A stretch of DNA of 47,083 bases from Pontibacter qinzhouensis (GTDB taxonomy: Bacteria > Bacteroidota > Bacteroidia > Cytophagales > Hymenobacteraceae). The stretch spans positions 1-47,083 of the forward strand of contig NZ_VRTY01000044.1 in the NCBI RefSeq assembly GCF_008017455.1, read 5' to 3'. Of this stretch, positions 8,331-17,400 are shown piece after piece (position 1 is the stretch's first letter; each line of letters starts with the position of its first letter). A program made the translations under genes and the position numbers. Under the pieces are notes generated by a model. It ran no database searches. It was not told the DNA's origin and worked only from the letters and a program-made list of their open reading frames with translations.

Positions 8331-9224
8331 TTATCTGTTAAATGAGATTACGCTGTAAAGCTCAGGCTCCAGAAACGGTCCGCCAGGGTAGTGGGCCGTG
8401 TAATCGAAGTTAATCCAGAGGTCGCCATTGGTTTCGTGAAAATGAATTTTGCCGCCATTTACCTCGTCCGGAAACAAAGTCCGCACCACATACCCGATAT
8501 TATCCAGGTCCTCAACCTTGCCTACTTTTACCTCGGTGTACATGTGGCTGCTGCTGATAACTACTCTGGCTTCGCCACCTATGGCCATAATCGAAGAAGC
8601 CATTAAAATAGCGTAATCGTCGCAGTCGCCGGCCAGCAGGCTAATGCTTTCGGTGGGCGGTGAGTAATAGTCTAATCCAACCGGATCGTTCACATATTTC
8701 CAATTCAGGCGGATGTGCTTAAACAAAGAGAAATAGCGTACGAGCTTGCCATGCTTGCGGTAATATTCGTCGTGGAAGTAACGGGTAGAGTTTTCTACAG
8801 CGAAATTGCGCACCACCGGGTGTGTAGGCTGCATGGCACTTTTTACCCGGCGCTCCTGAAAATAAGTGCCTCGTATAGGTTTAAAATAAGAGACTTTGTT
8901 TGTGCTGCTGGTCATGTTCACCAGCATCGCGTTATAATCAGAATAAAGATTATCAACGGAGTAGCTGGTAAACGTGCTGCTGAAAAAGATAAAGCCCACC
9001 ATGCCAAAAAACATAACCACGATCAGTTTACGGCTAAGTGCCGTAATGCCAACAGACAGGATAGCCGCAATTACTACGCATAGCAAAAAGTTCATCTCAT
9101 AATCGATGAAACTGACAGGCGGAATGTAAAAGCTGATCAGGACTGCCATCGGGAACACGACGATAATCTGAATAAATCGCACTAAAAATCGAGCGAGATT
9201 CTGCGGCTTTAGCTTTGACATCAT
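8331..9224 (-). CDS. Membrane protein with transglutaminase-like domain
   Basis: A 297-residue protein with three predicted membrane helices at about 15-35, 45-62 and 66-84, followed by a soluble domain. The soluble part has the transglutaminase-like (papain-fold) signature: Cys201 in AGDCDDYA, His227 in SSHMYTEV and a later Asp in DLWINFDYT. This matches the Cys-His-Asp triad. Bacterial members act as proteases or protein-modifying enzymes; the target here is unknown. The domain probably sits outside the inner membrane. The gene runs in the same direction as the response regulator downstream but is separated from it by a hairpin. Confidence 0.8.
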   Translation of the reverse strand: MMSKLKPQNLARFLVRFIQIIVVFPMAVLISFYIPPVSFIDYEMNFLLCVVIAAILSVGITALSRKLIVVMFFGMVGFIFFSSTFTSYSVDNLYSDYNAMLVNMTSSTNKVSYFKPIRGTYFQERRVKSAMQPTHPVVRNFAVENSTRYFHDEYYRKHGKLVRYFSLFKHIRLNWKYVNDPVGLDYYSPPTESISLLAGDCDDYAILMASSIMAIGGEARVVISSSHMYTEVKVGKVEDLDNIGYVVRTLFPDEVNGGKIHFHETNGDLWINFDYTAHYPGGPFLEPELYSVISFNR

Positions 9225-9511
9225 GGGGCAAAAAGTTAAAGGGTACTACGGGCGCACTGGGCCTTTTTTAAAAAATAAACTATAACAGTGTCCTGCTTTT
9301 AAATGGTAACGCAAATTCCGAGCCTTTCTACTCATTTTGGCTTTAAAATTTTTAATGTTTTTTCCAGTGCCCTGGCTTCCTGTAAGTTCGCGAATTATAT
9401 TTACTTCCTAAAATACCTTTGCTAACTACCAGCCGTTATTTTGATGGTTTTTTCCCAGTTTAAGAATAATATCTGCTTCATCTGCCTGGGCAAATATTAC
9501 CTGCAAAAAAT
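9225..9511. other. Intergenic sequence without recognisable features
   Basis: An AT-rich spacer upstream of the transglutaminase-like gene. It probably contains that gene's promoter, but no convincing boxes were found. No open frame of note. Confidence 0.4.
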
Positions 9512-9573
9512 GGTTACCCTTGAGGCCGATAGAGGTGTTTTACCTTCTGAAGGCCCTTTTTGTTAGAATAATT
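9512..9573 (-). repeat. 60-bp dispersed element, copy C
   Basis: Full copy in reverse orientation: GGTTACCCTTGA on the left, CCTTCTGAAGGCCC core, TTAGAATAATTT on the right. It faces copy D across 294 bases. Confidence 0.8.
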
Positions 9574-9754
9574 TCCTTTTACCAGCCATAACTGCGCCGG
9601 TACCTGTTGCTTGTGTTCCCATAGTTTTTCCAAAACTCCAACTAACAAAATTAGCGAAACCTCTGCCATAGTACTGTTGTTGCTCTGGGGTAGCACCCTG
9701 TCCTGCTGCCTTGCTCAAAGCCTGGTCGCCTGTCTGAAAACGTGTGATGTAGTT
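9563..9754 (-). pseudogene. Possible C-terminal remnant of an unidentified gene
   Basis: On the minus strand a 63-codon frame opens just after a TAG at 9755-9757 and has no start codon. It reads protein-like (for example EQQQYYGRGFANFVSWSF and KTMGTQATGTG) and ends in a TAA that lies inside dispersed element C. Upstream no frame continues. I do not recognise a family. It may be the tail of a decayed gene, or chance. Confidence 0.25.
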
Positions 9755-9867
9755 CTATAGGCGGTTATACCCAAGTTTCCCCTATCAAAGAATTAAGACT
9801 TCAAATTGCGAGGCTAGCTACATCGCCATTGAGTCATTCAACACCAAACAACTAAAAATCTATAATC

Positions 9868-9928
9868 AGATTCTTCTAATAAAAAAGGCCTTCCGAAGCT
9901 AAATAGGCCTGTTAGGTGCCAAGGGTTG
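9868..9928 (+). repeat. 60-bp dispersed element, copy D
   Basis: Copy with a TTCTTCTAATAAAA left end, GGCCTTCCGAAGC core and GTGCCAAGGGTTG right end. It ends 9 bases from the stop of the minus-strand lipoprotein gene at 9938. Confidence 0.75.
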
Positions 9929-9937
9929 TAGCTGCTG

Positions 9938-10996
9938 CTACTGGTACTGAATGTAGAGTGGTGTAGGCTCCAGGGCCAGAATTTCGGCTGGTGTCATGAG
10001 GCGTGAACCGTTGCGGAGGTCGTTTTTATAAAAGATCTTAAAACCGCTAAACTGCACCGGCTCCTTCTGAACATACCGCCTGAAGGTATCTTTTTTTAGC
10101 GCAGGAGGTCCCCAGCCGTCCATGTGCATCACGATCTGTACCTGCTCCTTTAGCGAAATGTTCTGGTAGTTTTTGATCATGCCTTGTGTAAAGCGGTGCA
10201 CGATGAGCAGTTTAGGAGGTAGCTGGTGCTCCTTTACCAGGTCTGCCAGAAACCCGCTGGCGTAGTTTATGTCTGCTGCATCGTAGCTGCCAATGCGCCT
10301 GCCAGGTACGCCGCCTTCTGGCATGGCAAACTCAGCATCGATGCCCAGGTGCACATGGGGCAAACGCAGGAACTGAGCCAGCCGCGGCAACTCCTCCTGT
10401 AAAGAGCTTCGGCCTATCTGCACATCCAGAAACACCAGCGCATCGCGTAGTTTAGCCATTTCGAGCACATCTTCAATAAGTTTATCAGTCATGCGGAGGC
10501 GGTATTTACTGCCACGGCCCGGTTGCCCCTGGGCGGTAACTACAATAAGGTGCAGGGCTGGTTTAACAGGTGTCAGGGAGTCGGCTTTTTGCCAGTTGGC
10601 AACTTCCTGGTCTAGCTGCGCCAGCATCTGCTCTGGCGGCAGCTCCCCTAAAATACCCATCCGTTTAGAGAGCGGGTTGCCATAAAACGCCACAATACGT
10701 TGTGCCGGCAAAATAGCACCCGGCAAAGGTTTAGGGCCAGGGTAGTGGTACAGGGTATCTGGTGTGGGAGCAGGCGCTTCGGCGGGCGGAGCAACAGCTG
10801 CCGCATTTGTATCGGGAGCAGTGGCTTCTGTGGGAGAGGTCTCTTCTGCTTGTTCCGGTGTTGAGTCGGTGCTGCAGGCGCTTAGCAAGGTAGTTACAAG
10901 CAGCCATACGGGCAATTGCCATGGCCACAGTATCTTTTGTGCCTGATCTTTTAAAGTGGTAGTAATATAAGGCAAGTAGGGTGGTCGCTTTTTCAT
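9938..10996 (-). CDS. Large lipoprotein of unknown function with acidic Pro/Ala linker
   Basis: A protein of about 352 residues. A long basic N-region precedes a hydrophobic segment (LPVWLLVTTLL) and lipobox LSAC. Next comes a low-complexity linker of about 45 residues rich in Ala, Pro, Glu and Thr, then a globular domain of about 260 residues. That domain contains HLIVVTAQGQPG, LVFLDVQIGRSS, HLGIDAEFAMP and KLLIVHRFTQ, an alternating strand/helix pattern suggestive of a TIM-barrel-like fold (inference only). I do not recognise the family. The ATG at 10994-10996 is preferred over the upstream TTG at 11005. Confidence 0.7.
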   Translation of the reverse strand: MKKRPPYLPYITTTLKDQAQKILWPWQLPVWLLVTTLLSACSTDSTPEQAEETSPTEATAPDTNAAAVAPPAEAPAPTPDTLYHYPGPKPLPGAILPAQRIVAFYGNPLSKRMGILGELPPEQMLAQLDQEVANWQKADSLTPVKPALHLIVVTAQGQPGRGSKYRLRMTDKLIEDVLEMAKLRDALVFLDVQIGRSSLQEELPRLAQFLRLPHVHLGIDAEFAMPEGGVPGRRIGSYDAADINYASGFLADLVKEHQLPPKLLIVHRFTQGMIKNYQNISLKEQVQIVMHMDGWGPPALKKDTFRRYVQKEPVQFSGFKIFYKNDLRNGSRLMTPAEILALEPTPLYIQYQ

Positions 10997-11285
10997 GAAA
11001 TACAATTAGCTGTTGTGGCAGCATCAGGTAAATAGTAACGGTAGTACCAACTGGTAAAAACCTGGTCTTCTGGTAAAACGAAGCAAACTGCTACGGCCTT
11101 ACCCGCTACTACATTAATAAATTAAAATTAGAAATAAAAAATGATCATGGCGAGCTTAACTTCGCTCTTACAAGCCATTTCACGACCTCCCGCTGTTTAA
11201 AACTTTATTTGCGGAAGATACTCCATTTCAGAAAGTAGCTTGAAAAAGAGGTAACTGGTTCGCTAGATAGTAGCTGCTACATCTG
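10997..11285. other. Spacer between lipoprotein and FRG-domain genes
   Basis: A 289-base spacer upstream of the lipoprotein gene. It contains AT-rich sequence around 11115-11145 but no clear promoter, terminator or open frame. Confidence 0.35.
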
Positions 11286-12104
11286 CTACCCGGGTTCGCT
11301 GTCGCTGTTCAGGTATTTGTGGGTATAATGCCGTTTCAGCCACTCGCTAAGTCCTGAAAGCCCCGGCATCAGCACTCTTTCTGTTATGTTGGCCTGGTCT
11401 AGTTTATCCCTGATTTCCCATTTCAGCCTGGCCGGAATTATAACCTTGAAGTAAAGTTCCTGGTGCTGGTGCAGCCAATTACTCATAGCGGCCGTAACCT
11501 CCGACATAAGCGAGAAAAGGGCGTATTGGTGCACAATGCGTGCATCCAGCGATGGTGGCTCCAGGAACAACACAAACTCATCGGCCTGAAAATTTGCCAG
11601 TTCGCGGAGTGTTGGGCACACCGGCTGCAGCACCTCAGGCGTAAACACATTAGATCCTTCACCATCGAGTGCTTTTTTAAGGGGCATCGGCAGGTAATCT
11701 CTCGATTTTACATAGTTCACGCACCATACCACACCGTCTTCGTGGTACTTCGAGAGGTCTTGAGTCACAAAATGCAGTGCCACCAGCGGAGAGTAGGTCC
11801 AATCGAGGAGGCGGGTGGGTAAGCCGTGGTGCTGGGCCACTGCCAGCCAGTTCCAGATCGAGTCGCCGGGTGCGGCGTTGCTGTGGGCATATTTTCTGAA
11901 ATTCCGCAGAATGTGCGGCTCCAGTTCGGCATACTGATCGCCAAGGCGGGTAATGCTGGTCGATAGCTGATGATTTTTGCTCCAGGAGCCCCTGTAAACG
12001 TAGTTAGAGCGGAACCGGTTAATCTTATCGTTCCAACTATGGTCAAATAAAGCAGCCTGTACCTCAGCCCAATTATTCACCACAATATCTATTCCTTCTT
12101 CCAT
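11286..12104 (-). CDS. FRG-domain protein
   Basis: A 272-residue cytoplasmic protein that is an FRG domain for most of its length. The name-giving tripeptide appears as YRG (37-39). The diagnostic block QHHGLPTRLLDWT lies at 91-103, followed by SPLVALHFV. FRG domains (named for a conserved Phe-Arg-Gly motif) are scattered across bacteria and phages, and their biochemical role is not firmly established. They are often found in accessory and defence-like loci. Here the gene stands alone, with no toxin, antitoxin or mobile gene beside it. The last residues are hydrophilic, with no membrane segment. Confidence 0.8.
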   Translation of the reverse strand: MEEGIDIVVNNWAEVQAALFDHSWNDKINRFRSNYVYRGSWSKNHQLSTSITRLGDQYAELEPHILRNFRKYAHSNAAPGDSIWNWLAVAQHHGLPTRLLDWTYSPLVALHFVTQDLSKYHEDGVVWCVNYVKSRDYLPMPLKKALDGEGSNVFTPEVLQPVCPTLRELANFQADEFVLFLEPPSLDARIVHQYALFSLMSEVTAAMSNWLHQHQELYFKVIIPARLKWEIRDKLDQANITERVLMPGLSGLSEWLKRHYTHKYLNSDSEPG

Positions 12105-12493
12105 TCTTGCGCATTGTTTTATGTGCCGGCTTTTACCTCAAGCAGCCAATGCAATCTACTCTATTTTATCGGTGATGTTTCAGAAAACAATGGCATATTC
12201 CAGCTTCAATAAAAAAGATAACTCAGACTACTCAACAGGCTGCATCCCGAATAAATTATTCTAATGGTTTTGCCCTTCAAAAGGCTTTTTAAGCAGCTAG
12301 GTGCCAAGGGTTGATTGGTAGTATGGCGTGTTTGTGTTCTTGTAAGTAAATTTAATACAGTTAAAAATCAGTATTTTACGAGAGTTTTGAATAAATACGT
12401 AATAGGATAAAATAAATACAGAATTAGCTTATTATAAAACTGTGTGCTGCTGCTGCCGTACAAATATGCATGTTTAACCAAACAAAATAAGCT
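12105..12493. other. Divergent intergenic region upstream of Mn catalase
   Basis: This region separates the divergent FRG and Mn-catalase genes and holds dispersed element E. The 180 bases before the catalase ATG are AT-rich and should contain its promoter. No confident boxes or regulator sites were found. Confidence 0.4.
12254..12313 (+). repeat. 60-bp dispersed element, copy E
   Basis: Full copy: AATTATTCTAATGG end, GCCCTTCAAAAGGC core, GTGCCAAGGGTTG end. It is not next to a stop codon; it lies between two divergent genes. Confidence 0.8.
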
Positions 12494-13366
12494 ATGTTTT
12501 ACCATGATAAAAAGTTGCAGTACCGTGTGCGGGTCGATAAGCCAAACCCCATGTTTGCCAGAATGCTTCAGCAGGCTATAGGCGGAATAGAAGGTGAGAT
12601 ACGGGTATGTTTGCAATATCTGTTTCAGGCCTGGGGCAGCAGAGGTCCGGTTAAGTACCGCGATATGTTGCTCGATACTGGCACCGAGGAAATTGCGCAC
12701 ATCGAGATGTTGGCAACAGCCGTTGCCCTGAACTTGGAGGGAGCACCGGCTTCATTGAAAGATGAAATGGCAAAAGATAAGATGATTGGAGCTGTTATGG
12801 GTGGTATGGACCCCCGGCACATCCTCTCCTCTGGTATGGCCGCCATGGCTGTAGACAGTAACGGAGTTCCCTTTAATGGCTCCTGGGTTGTAGGTAGCGG
12901 AAATATAGCAGCCGATATGTATGCAAACGTGATGGCCGAGTCTACGGGCCGTGTACTTGCCACCCGCCTCTGGGAAGCCACCGACGATCCGGGCATGAAA
13001 GATATGCTGTCGTTCCTGATAGCCCGCGACACGATGCACCAGAACCAGTGGCTGGCGGTAATAGAAGAACTTGGAGGCCTTAAAAATGTGCACCCAATCC
13101 CAAACAGTTTCCCGCAGGACATGGAGAACCAGGAATTTAACTATAAGTTCTTCTCTACCAACATCGAAGCCGATGCCGATGTGCAGGGTCGTTTTACTTC
13201 CGGTCCATCTATGGACGGTAAAGGCGAATTTTCGGCAGTACGCATTACACCACAAGGCCAGGAGCCACAACTAGGGCCTCCGGACCCACGCGGCCATGCC
13301 CAAAAAGAGCAGATCGAATTTTATGGCGGCGACTCATTAATCGATAAGGTAAAAGGAGCACTGTAG
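12494..13366 (+). CDS. Manganese catalase
   Basis: A 290-residue ferritin-like di-manganese catalase that breaks down hydrogen peroxide in the cytoplasm. The metal ligands line up with the well-studied Lactobacillus plantarum enzyme: Glu35 (IEGEIRV), Glu66 and His69 (TEEIAHIE), Glu149 (MAESTGRV) and His182 (DTMHQNQW). The C-terminal tail (RGHAQKEQIEFY) is also usual for the family. It is monocistronic and followed by a terminator. A heme catalase of a different family is encoded about 30 kb away at 43739. Confidence 0.93.
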   Translation: MFYHDKKLQYRVRVDKPNPMFARMLQQAIGGIEGEIRVCLQYLFQAWGSRGPVKYRDMLLDTGTEEIAHIEMLATAVALNLEGAPASLKDEMAKDKMIGAVMGGMDPRHILSSGMAAMAVDSNGVPFNGSWVVGSGNIAADMYANVMAESTGRVLATRLWEATDDPGMKDMLSFLIARDTMHQNQWLAVIEELGGLKNVHPIPNSFPQDMENQEFNYKFFSTNIEADADVQGRFTSGPSMDGKGEFSAVRITPQGQEPQLGPPDPRGHAQKEQIEFYGGDSLIDKVKGAL

Positions 13367-13523
13367 AGAGCAACGGAACTGAAAGTATCATTTTTAATAA
13401 AGCAGCTGGTTCTTGTTTCAGGAATTACAGCTTAAGTTAATTAGCTACAACGCTGCCTTCTGAAAAAACGGATGCTCCTGATGTTCTTTCAATTTAAAGC
13501 TAAAAACAAATTTATACAGTTTC

Positions 13524-13562
13524 AAAAGCTGGAGCAGGCGAAATTCTGCTCCAGCTTTTTTT
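13524..13562 (+). terminator. Terminator downstream of Mn catalase
   Basis: A perfect 14-bp stem (AAAAGCTGGAGCAG with CTGCTCCAGCTTTT) followed by more T. It lies about 160 bases past the catalase stop. The intervening 13367-13523 shows nothing else. Confidence 0.8.
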
Positions 13563-13669
13563 CGTTCTTGTAGGATGTTTGGCAATATATAATTTTATTT
13601 AAAGCTAATTCATCTGCTGCTTCAATCGAAATCAGTCTTAAGTACATCTGCAAATTCTAACTGCAGCAT

Positions 13670-14734
13670 TTAAAAAAGGTCTAACTGCTTGCCTGCTTTT
13701 TTGCAGAAGTGGCTGTAGTTAAAGGGTTTCATGGAGCGGCCTGCCATGTACTTCTGGCGGCTCAGGCGGAACAGCCGGGCAATGGCTTCTGCAAACTTGC
13801 CCTCGCCGCTCATGCGCACGCCAAAGCGGCTGTCGTTTAATTTGCCGCCATGGCAGTCTGCTATCTGGCTCAACACTTTATCGGCTCTGTCAGGAAAAGC
13901 CTGCCTGATCCAATCTTCGAATATTGGTCCGATGCTGCCGTTGAGCCGCACCATAGTATAGGCGGCATGGCTGGCTCCGGCTGCTGCCGATCGCTCAATA
14001 ATGGCCGGAATCTCATGGTCGTTCAGCCCGGGTATAACGGGCGCAACCATAACATTAACAGGTATCCCCGCCTCCGCAAGCTTTTTCACGACCAGCAGGC
14101 GCTTGGCACCTGCTGCAGTTCTAGGCTCCAGTTTCTGGCGCATCTTCTCATCGAGGGTCGTAATGCTGATGTTCACGTGGAGCAGGTCGAGCTTATTGAG
14201 TTACTGCAGGAGGTCGAGGTCGCGCAGAATAAGCCCGTTTTTGGTGATGATGCTAACCGGGTGCCTGTACTGCAGCAGCACTTCCAGTATGCGCCGCGTC
14301 AGCAGCTTTTTCGCTTCAATGGGTTGGTAACAGTCGGTGTTGCCGGCGAGCATGAGTGGCATAACCTGGTAGTTGGGGCTCTCCAGTTGCGCCGCCAGTA
14401 CCTCGGGTGCGTTTTCTTTTACGATAATTTTCCTCTCAAAATCGAGGCCCGCGCCGTAGCCCCAGTATTGGTGCGTGTTGCGGGCATAGCAGTAAATGCA
14501 GCCATGCTCACAACCCTGGTAAGGGTTAAGCGAGTAAGATAAACCTATATCAGGGCTTTCGACCTTATTGATGATCTTTTTAGGATGATCCACCAGGTAC
14601 TCGGTTTTGGTATTAAAGAGCATGGGTTCATCCAGGCCCTCCACATGTTCCGCTACATACTCCTGCCGCAGGTATGGGTTTGCCGGATTGTATTGTGCTC
14701 CACGCCCTTTCAGAAATTCCTCTGCCTTTATCAT
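13670..14734 (-). pseudogene. Radical SAM protein (PA0069/SPL-like) interrupted by one in-frame stop
   Basis: Two minus-strand open frames, 14201-14734 and 13670-14176, are in the same reading frame and together make one radical SAM protein of about 354 residues. The first part carries the [4Fe-4S] motif CEHGCIYC (Cx3Cx2C), typical of the spore-photoproduct-lyase-like / Rv2578c-PA0069 family. It then has GNTDCYQPIEAKKLLTRRIL. The sequence runs DLDLLQ, then TAA at 14201-14203, then LNKLDLLHVNISITTLDEKM, with no length change. A single substitution (GAA or CAA to TAA) is the simplest explanation. The second part contains the PVIPGLNDHEIPAI segment. It is either a recent pseudogene, a read-through case or a sequencing error. 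Confidence 0.85.
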
Positions 14735-14817
14735 ACCTTAAAATTAAAAAGAAAGCAGCGCAAAATCAATTAAAATACTAATTAATATAGCATTATAGCC
14801 TAAAATTACTAATAAAT

Positions 14818-15312
14818 TTAGTTTTTTATAGGTAAAAAGTAGTGAGGCAGCCCCAGCAAATCGTCTAGCGAGAAGAGGTACTGCAGGATGCGGTGCTTGT
14901 CGTGTACCGGTAGCTTGTTTATTTCTTCGCGGCTCAAAAACGTTACTTCCTGTATCAGCTGCTGGTCTATGGCCGACTCCGGGTCTGTACCTTTCGTGAG
15001 CTGCCCGCCCACCATCTCTACCTCAAAAAAGAGCTCCAGCGCGTGCAGTGGTTCCTGTAGAAACTCGTTCACAAACAGGAAACGCTTTACCACTACCTGC
15101 AGTCCGGTTTCTTCCTCGAACTCACGAACCAGGCATTGCTCCACGGTTTCGGCGTAGGAGAGGCCGCCACCCGGTGGAGCCCAAAAGGCTTTGTTGGCAA
15201 CAGTAGACTGGTGCCGTACCAGCAGCAACTTGTTTTCGTGAATACAGATGCCACAAACCCGCACACGGAGTTTATCGGCATAAATTGATAGGTTGGGGTT
15301 ATTTGTTTCCAT
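14818..15312 (-). CDS. NUDIX hydrolase
   Basis: A protein of about 164 residues with a complete Nudix box, GGG-x-S-x3-E-x7-REFEEETGL, including the catalytic REFEEE. Family members hydrolyse nucleoside diphosphates linked to another moiety, and the substrate here cannot be assigned. The start is placed at the ATG at 15310-15312 because homology-like sequence (NLSIYADKLRVRVCGI) begins just after it. An in-frame ATG at 15366 would add 18 residues. The gene is divergent from the thioesterase at 15448. Confidence 0.85.
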   Translation of the reverse strand: METNNPNLSIYADKLRVRVCGICIHENKLLLVRHQSTVANKAFWAPPGGGLSYAETVEQCLVREFEEETGLQVVVKRFLFVNEFLQEPLHALELFFEVEMVGGQLTKGTDPESAIDQQLIQEVTFLSREEINKLPVHDKHRILQYLFSLDDLLGLPHYFLPIKN

Positions 15313-15447
15313 AGAGGGGTGTATGGTTAAAGTACTAATATTACCGTATTCTGTTGGTTGTACCATACAATACGCCGGAATTGTGTTCCTTAGCTGGCAA
15401 ACAAGTTAATTTTATGCCTGCTATCACAATACTTAGTAGCTTTGCAC

Positions 15448-15903
15448 ATGATTAAAACCTTGAACCCTGACTTTAAAACCTCCATACAGGAAAAACTGAA
15501 GCAGCAGGAATTTATGCGTTACCTGGGTTTTGAGGTAACAACAATAGAAGAAGGCAGGCTGGAAGGTGAGCTGGTGCTGGGCCAGGAGCACCGGCAGCAC
15601 ATGGGCTTCGCGCATGGCGGCGTAATTGCCACGCTGGCCGATATTGTTGCCGGCCTCTCAGCAGTAACGCTGGTGCCGAAAAACCACCACGTAGTGACCG
15701 TGGAGCTGAAAGTATCGTATCTGAACCCGGGGGTGGGAGAGAAGCTGCTGGCTAAAGGCTGGGTGCTGAAACAAGGCAGCAGACTTAATTTTTGTGAGGC
15801 CGAAGTGTATGTAACTAAAGGAACTAACGAACCCTTGCTTATTGCCAAAGCCAGTGCCACCATGGCCACTATTGCCCCTGAAGCCATAAGAAGAGAAGAT
15901 TAG
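15448..15903 (+). CDS. PaaI-type hotdog thioesterase
   Basis: A 151-residue hotdog-fold protein. It has MGFAHGGVIATLADIVAG (the HGG motif with the helix of the hotdog fold), the strand VTVELKVSYLNPG and a C-terminal strand AKASATMATI. Members hydrolyse acyl-CoA thioesters in the cytoplasm. The ATG at 15448 is preferred to a TTG six bases upstream. A TAGCTTTG promoter-like string lies immediately before the ATG, which would be too close for normal use. The stop codon abuts the ATG of the helicase gene, so the two form an operon. Confidence 0.85.
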   Translation: MIKTLNPDFKTSIQEKLKQQEFMRYLGFEVTTIEEGRLEGELVLGQEHRQHMGFAHGGVIATLADIVAGLSAVTLVPKNHHVVTVELKVSYLNPGVGEKLLAKGWVLKQGSRLNFCEAEVYVTKGTNEPLLIAKASATMATIAPEAIRRED

Positions 15904-17310
15904 ATGAGACCCGTAGAAGCATTAAGAACCAGTTTCCCGTTTGAGCCAACCGATGACCAGGCCAGGCTGTTTGCCAAGCTAGATGCCTTTATACTGCAGA
16001 AGGAGGAAGACCGCCCAGTTTTTCTGCTCAAAGGATATGCCGGAACTGGTAAAACCACTGTGGTTACCTCTCTTGTGAAAATCCTGAATAAGTTCGGTTA
16101 CAAATATGTGTTGCTGGCACCAACCGGCAGGGCGGCAAAGGTAATGTCGTCGTACAGCAGCAAACCAGCCTTTACTATCCACAAAAAAATATACCGGCAA
16201 ACAGCTAACCCCTATTCAGAAGGCCTGTCGTTTTCGCGGCAGCCGAACAAGGCTGAAAATACTTTTTATATTGTAGATGAGGCTTCCATGATCTCGGATG
16301 ACAGCGGCTTTGGCGAAAACGGGTTGCTGCAGGACCTGCTGGGCTATGCCTTCGAGAAAAATAACAACAAACTCCTGCTTATTGGGGACACGGCACAGCT
16401 GCCACCGGTCAACCAGGCCATTAGCCCCTCGTTAGATGCCGATTACCTGAAAAACAAGTTCAGGTGCCACGTGCAGGAAATGGAGCTGAAGCAGGTGATG
16501 CGGCAGGCTGAGGAGTCTGGTATTCTGATGAACGCCACCAACCTGCGCAACCAACTAGGCAAAGAGAAGCTGGAGATACAGCTCAGCACCAAAGGCTGGC
16601 GCGACATGTACCGTATGACCGGCGAAAAGCTCGAAGATGGCCTGCGTTACGCCTACGATAAATTTGGCGTGGAAAGCACCATCGTCATCTGCCGCTCCAA
16701 CAAAATGGCGAACCTGTACAACCAGCACATCCGGCGCCAGATTTTCTCTTCAGAAGATGAAATAGGTGTAGGCGATTACCTGATGATTGTGCGCAACAAC
16801 TACTTCTGGCTACCCAAAGACTCCGATATCGGGTTTATGGCCAACGGCGATTTTGTGGAAATTACCAAGATCATCAACTTCGAAGACATGTACGGCTTCC
16901 GGTTTGCCGACATCCGCCTGCGTTTTGTAGACTACCCCGATGCCGAGGAACTGGAGGTGAAAATTATGCTCGACACACTGCACACCGATGCACCAGCCCT
17001 ACCTGCCGACCAAAATAAAAAGCTGTACGAGGAGGTGCTGAAAGACTATGCCGACATAACCAACAAGCGCGAACGAAGCAAAGAGCTAAAGAAGAACCCG
17101 TACCTGAATGCCTTGCAAGTGAAGTTTGCCTACGCCCTTACCTGCCACAAAGCGCAAGGTGGCCAGTGGAACGCGGTGTTCGTAGACCAGGGTTACCTGA
17201 AAGACGACATGATAAACGAAGAGTTTGCCCGCTGGCTCTACACTGCCCTTACCCGCTCATCGGCAGAACTGTTTCTGCTGAACTTTAACCCTCAACTATT
17301 GGTTAACTGA
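15904..17310 (+). CDS. RecD-like superfamily 1 DNA helicase
   Basis: A 468-residue ATP-dependent helicase. Visible motifs are Walker A GYAGTGKTT (44-52), LAPTGRAAK (motif Ia), VDEASM (Walker B), GDTAQLPPV (motif III), VMRQ (motif IV) and, in the C-terminal UvrD-like part, YALTCHKAQGGQW and LYTALTRSS (motifs V and VI). It resembles the stand-alone RecD-like helicases of Bacteroidota rather than RecD of RecBCD, as no recB or recC is nearby. Role in DNA repair or replication is inferred. It is translationally adjacent to the thioesterase upstream. Confidence 0.87.
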   Translation: MRPVEALRTSFPFEPTDDQARLFAKLDAFILQKEEDRPVFLLKGYAGTGKTTVVTSLVKILNKFGYKYVLLAPTGRAAKVMSSYSSKPAFTIHKKIYRQTANPYSEGLSFSRQPNKAENTFYIVDEASMISDDSGFGENGLLQDLLGYAFEKNNNKLLLIGDTAQLPPVNQAISPSLDADYLKNKFRCHVQEMELKQVMRQAEESGILMNATNLRNQLGKEKLEIQLSTKGWRDMYRMTGEKLEDGLRYAYDKFGVESTIVICRSNKMANLYNQHIRRQIFSSEDEIGVGDYLMIVRNNYFWLPKDSDIGFMANGDFVEITKIINFEDMYGFRFADIRLRFVDYPDAEELEVKIMLDTLHTDAPALPADQNKKLYEEVLKDYADITNKRERSKELKKNPYLNALQVKFAYALTCHKAQGGQWNAVFVDQGYLKDDMINEEFARWLYTALTRSSAELFLLNFNPQLLVN

Positions 17311-17400
17311 ATTATACGAAAAGAAGATAAGGCATCGTTTTTGCTTAAAATTAGTATATTAGCACAAGCAAGTTTACCCAAAACTCAAACTCTCTTTTTC

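Noticed and set aside
11286..13366. A defence island around the FRG gene
   Set aside because: Only one accessory-type gene is present; neighbours are a lipoprotein and a catalase with no restriction, toxin or phage genes.
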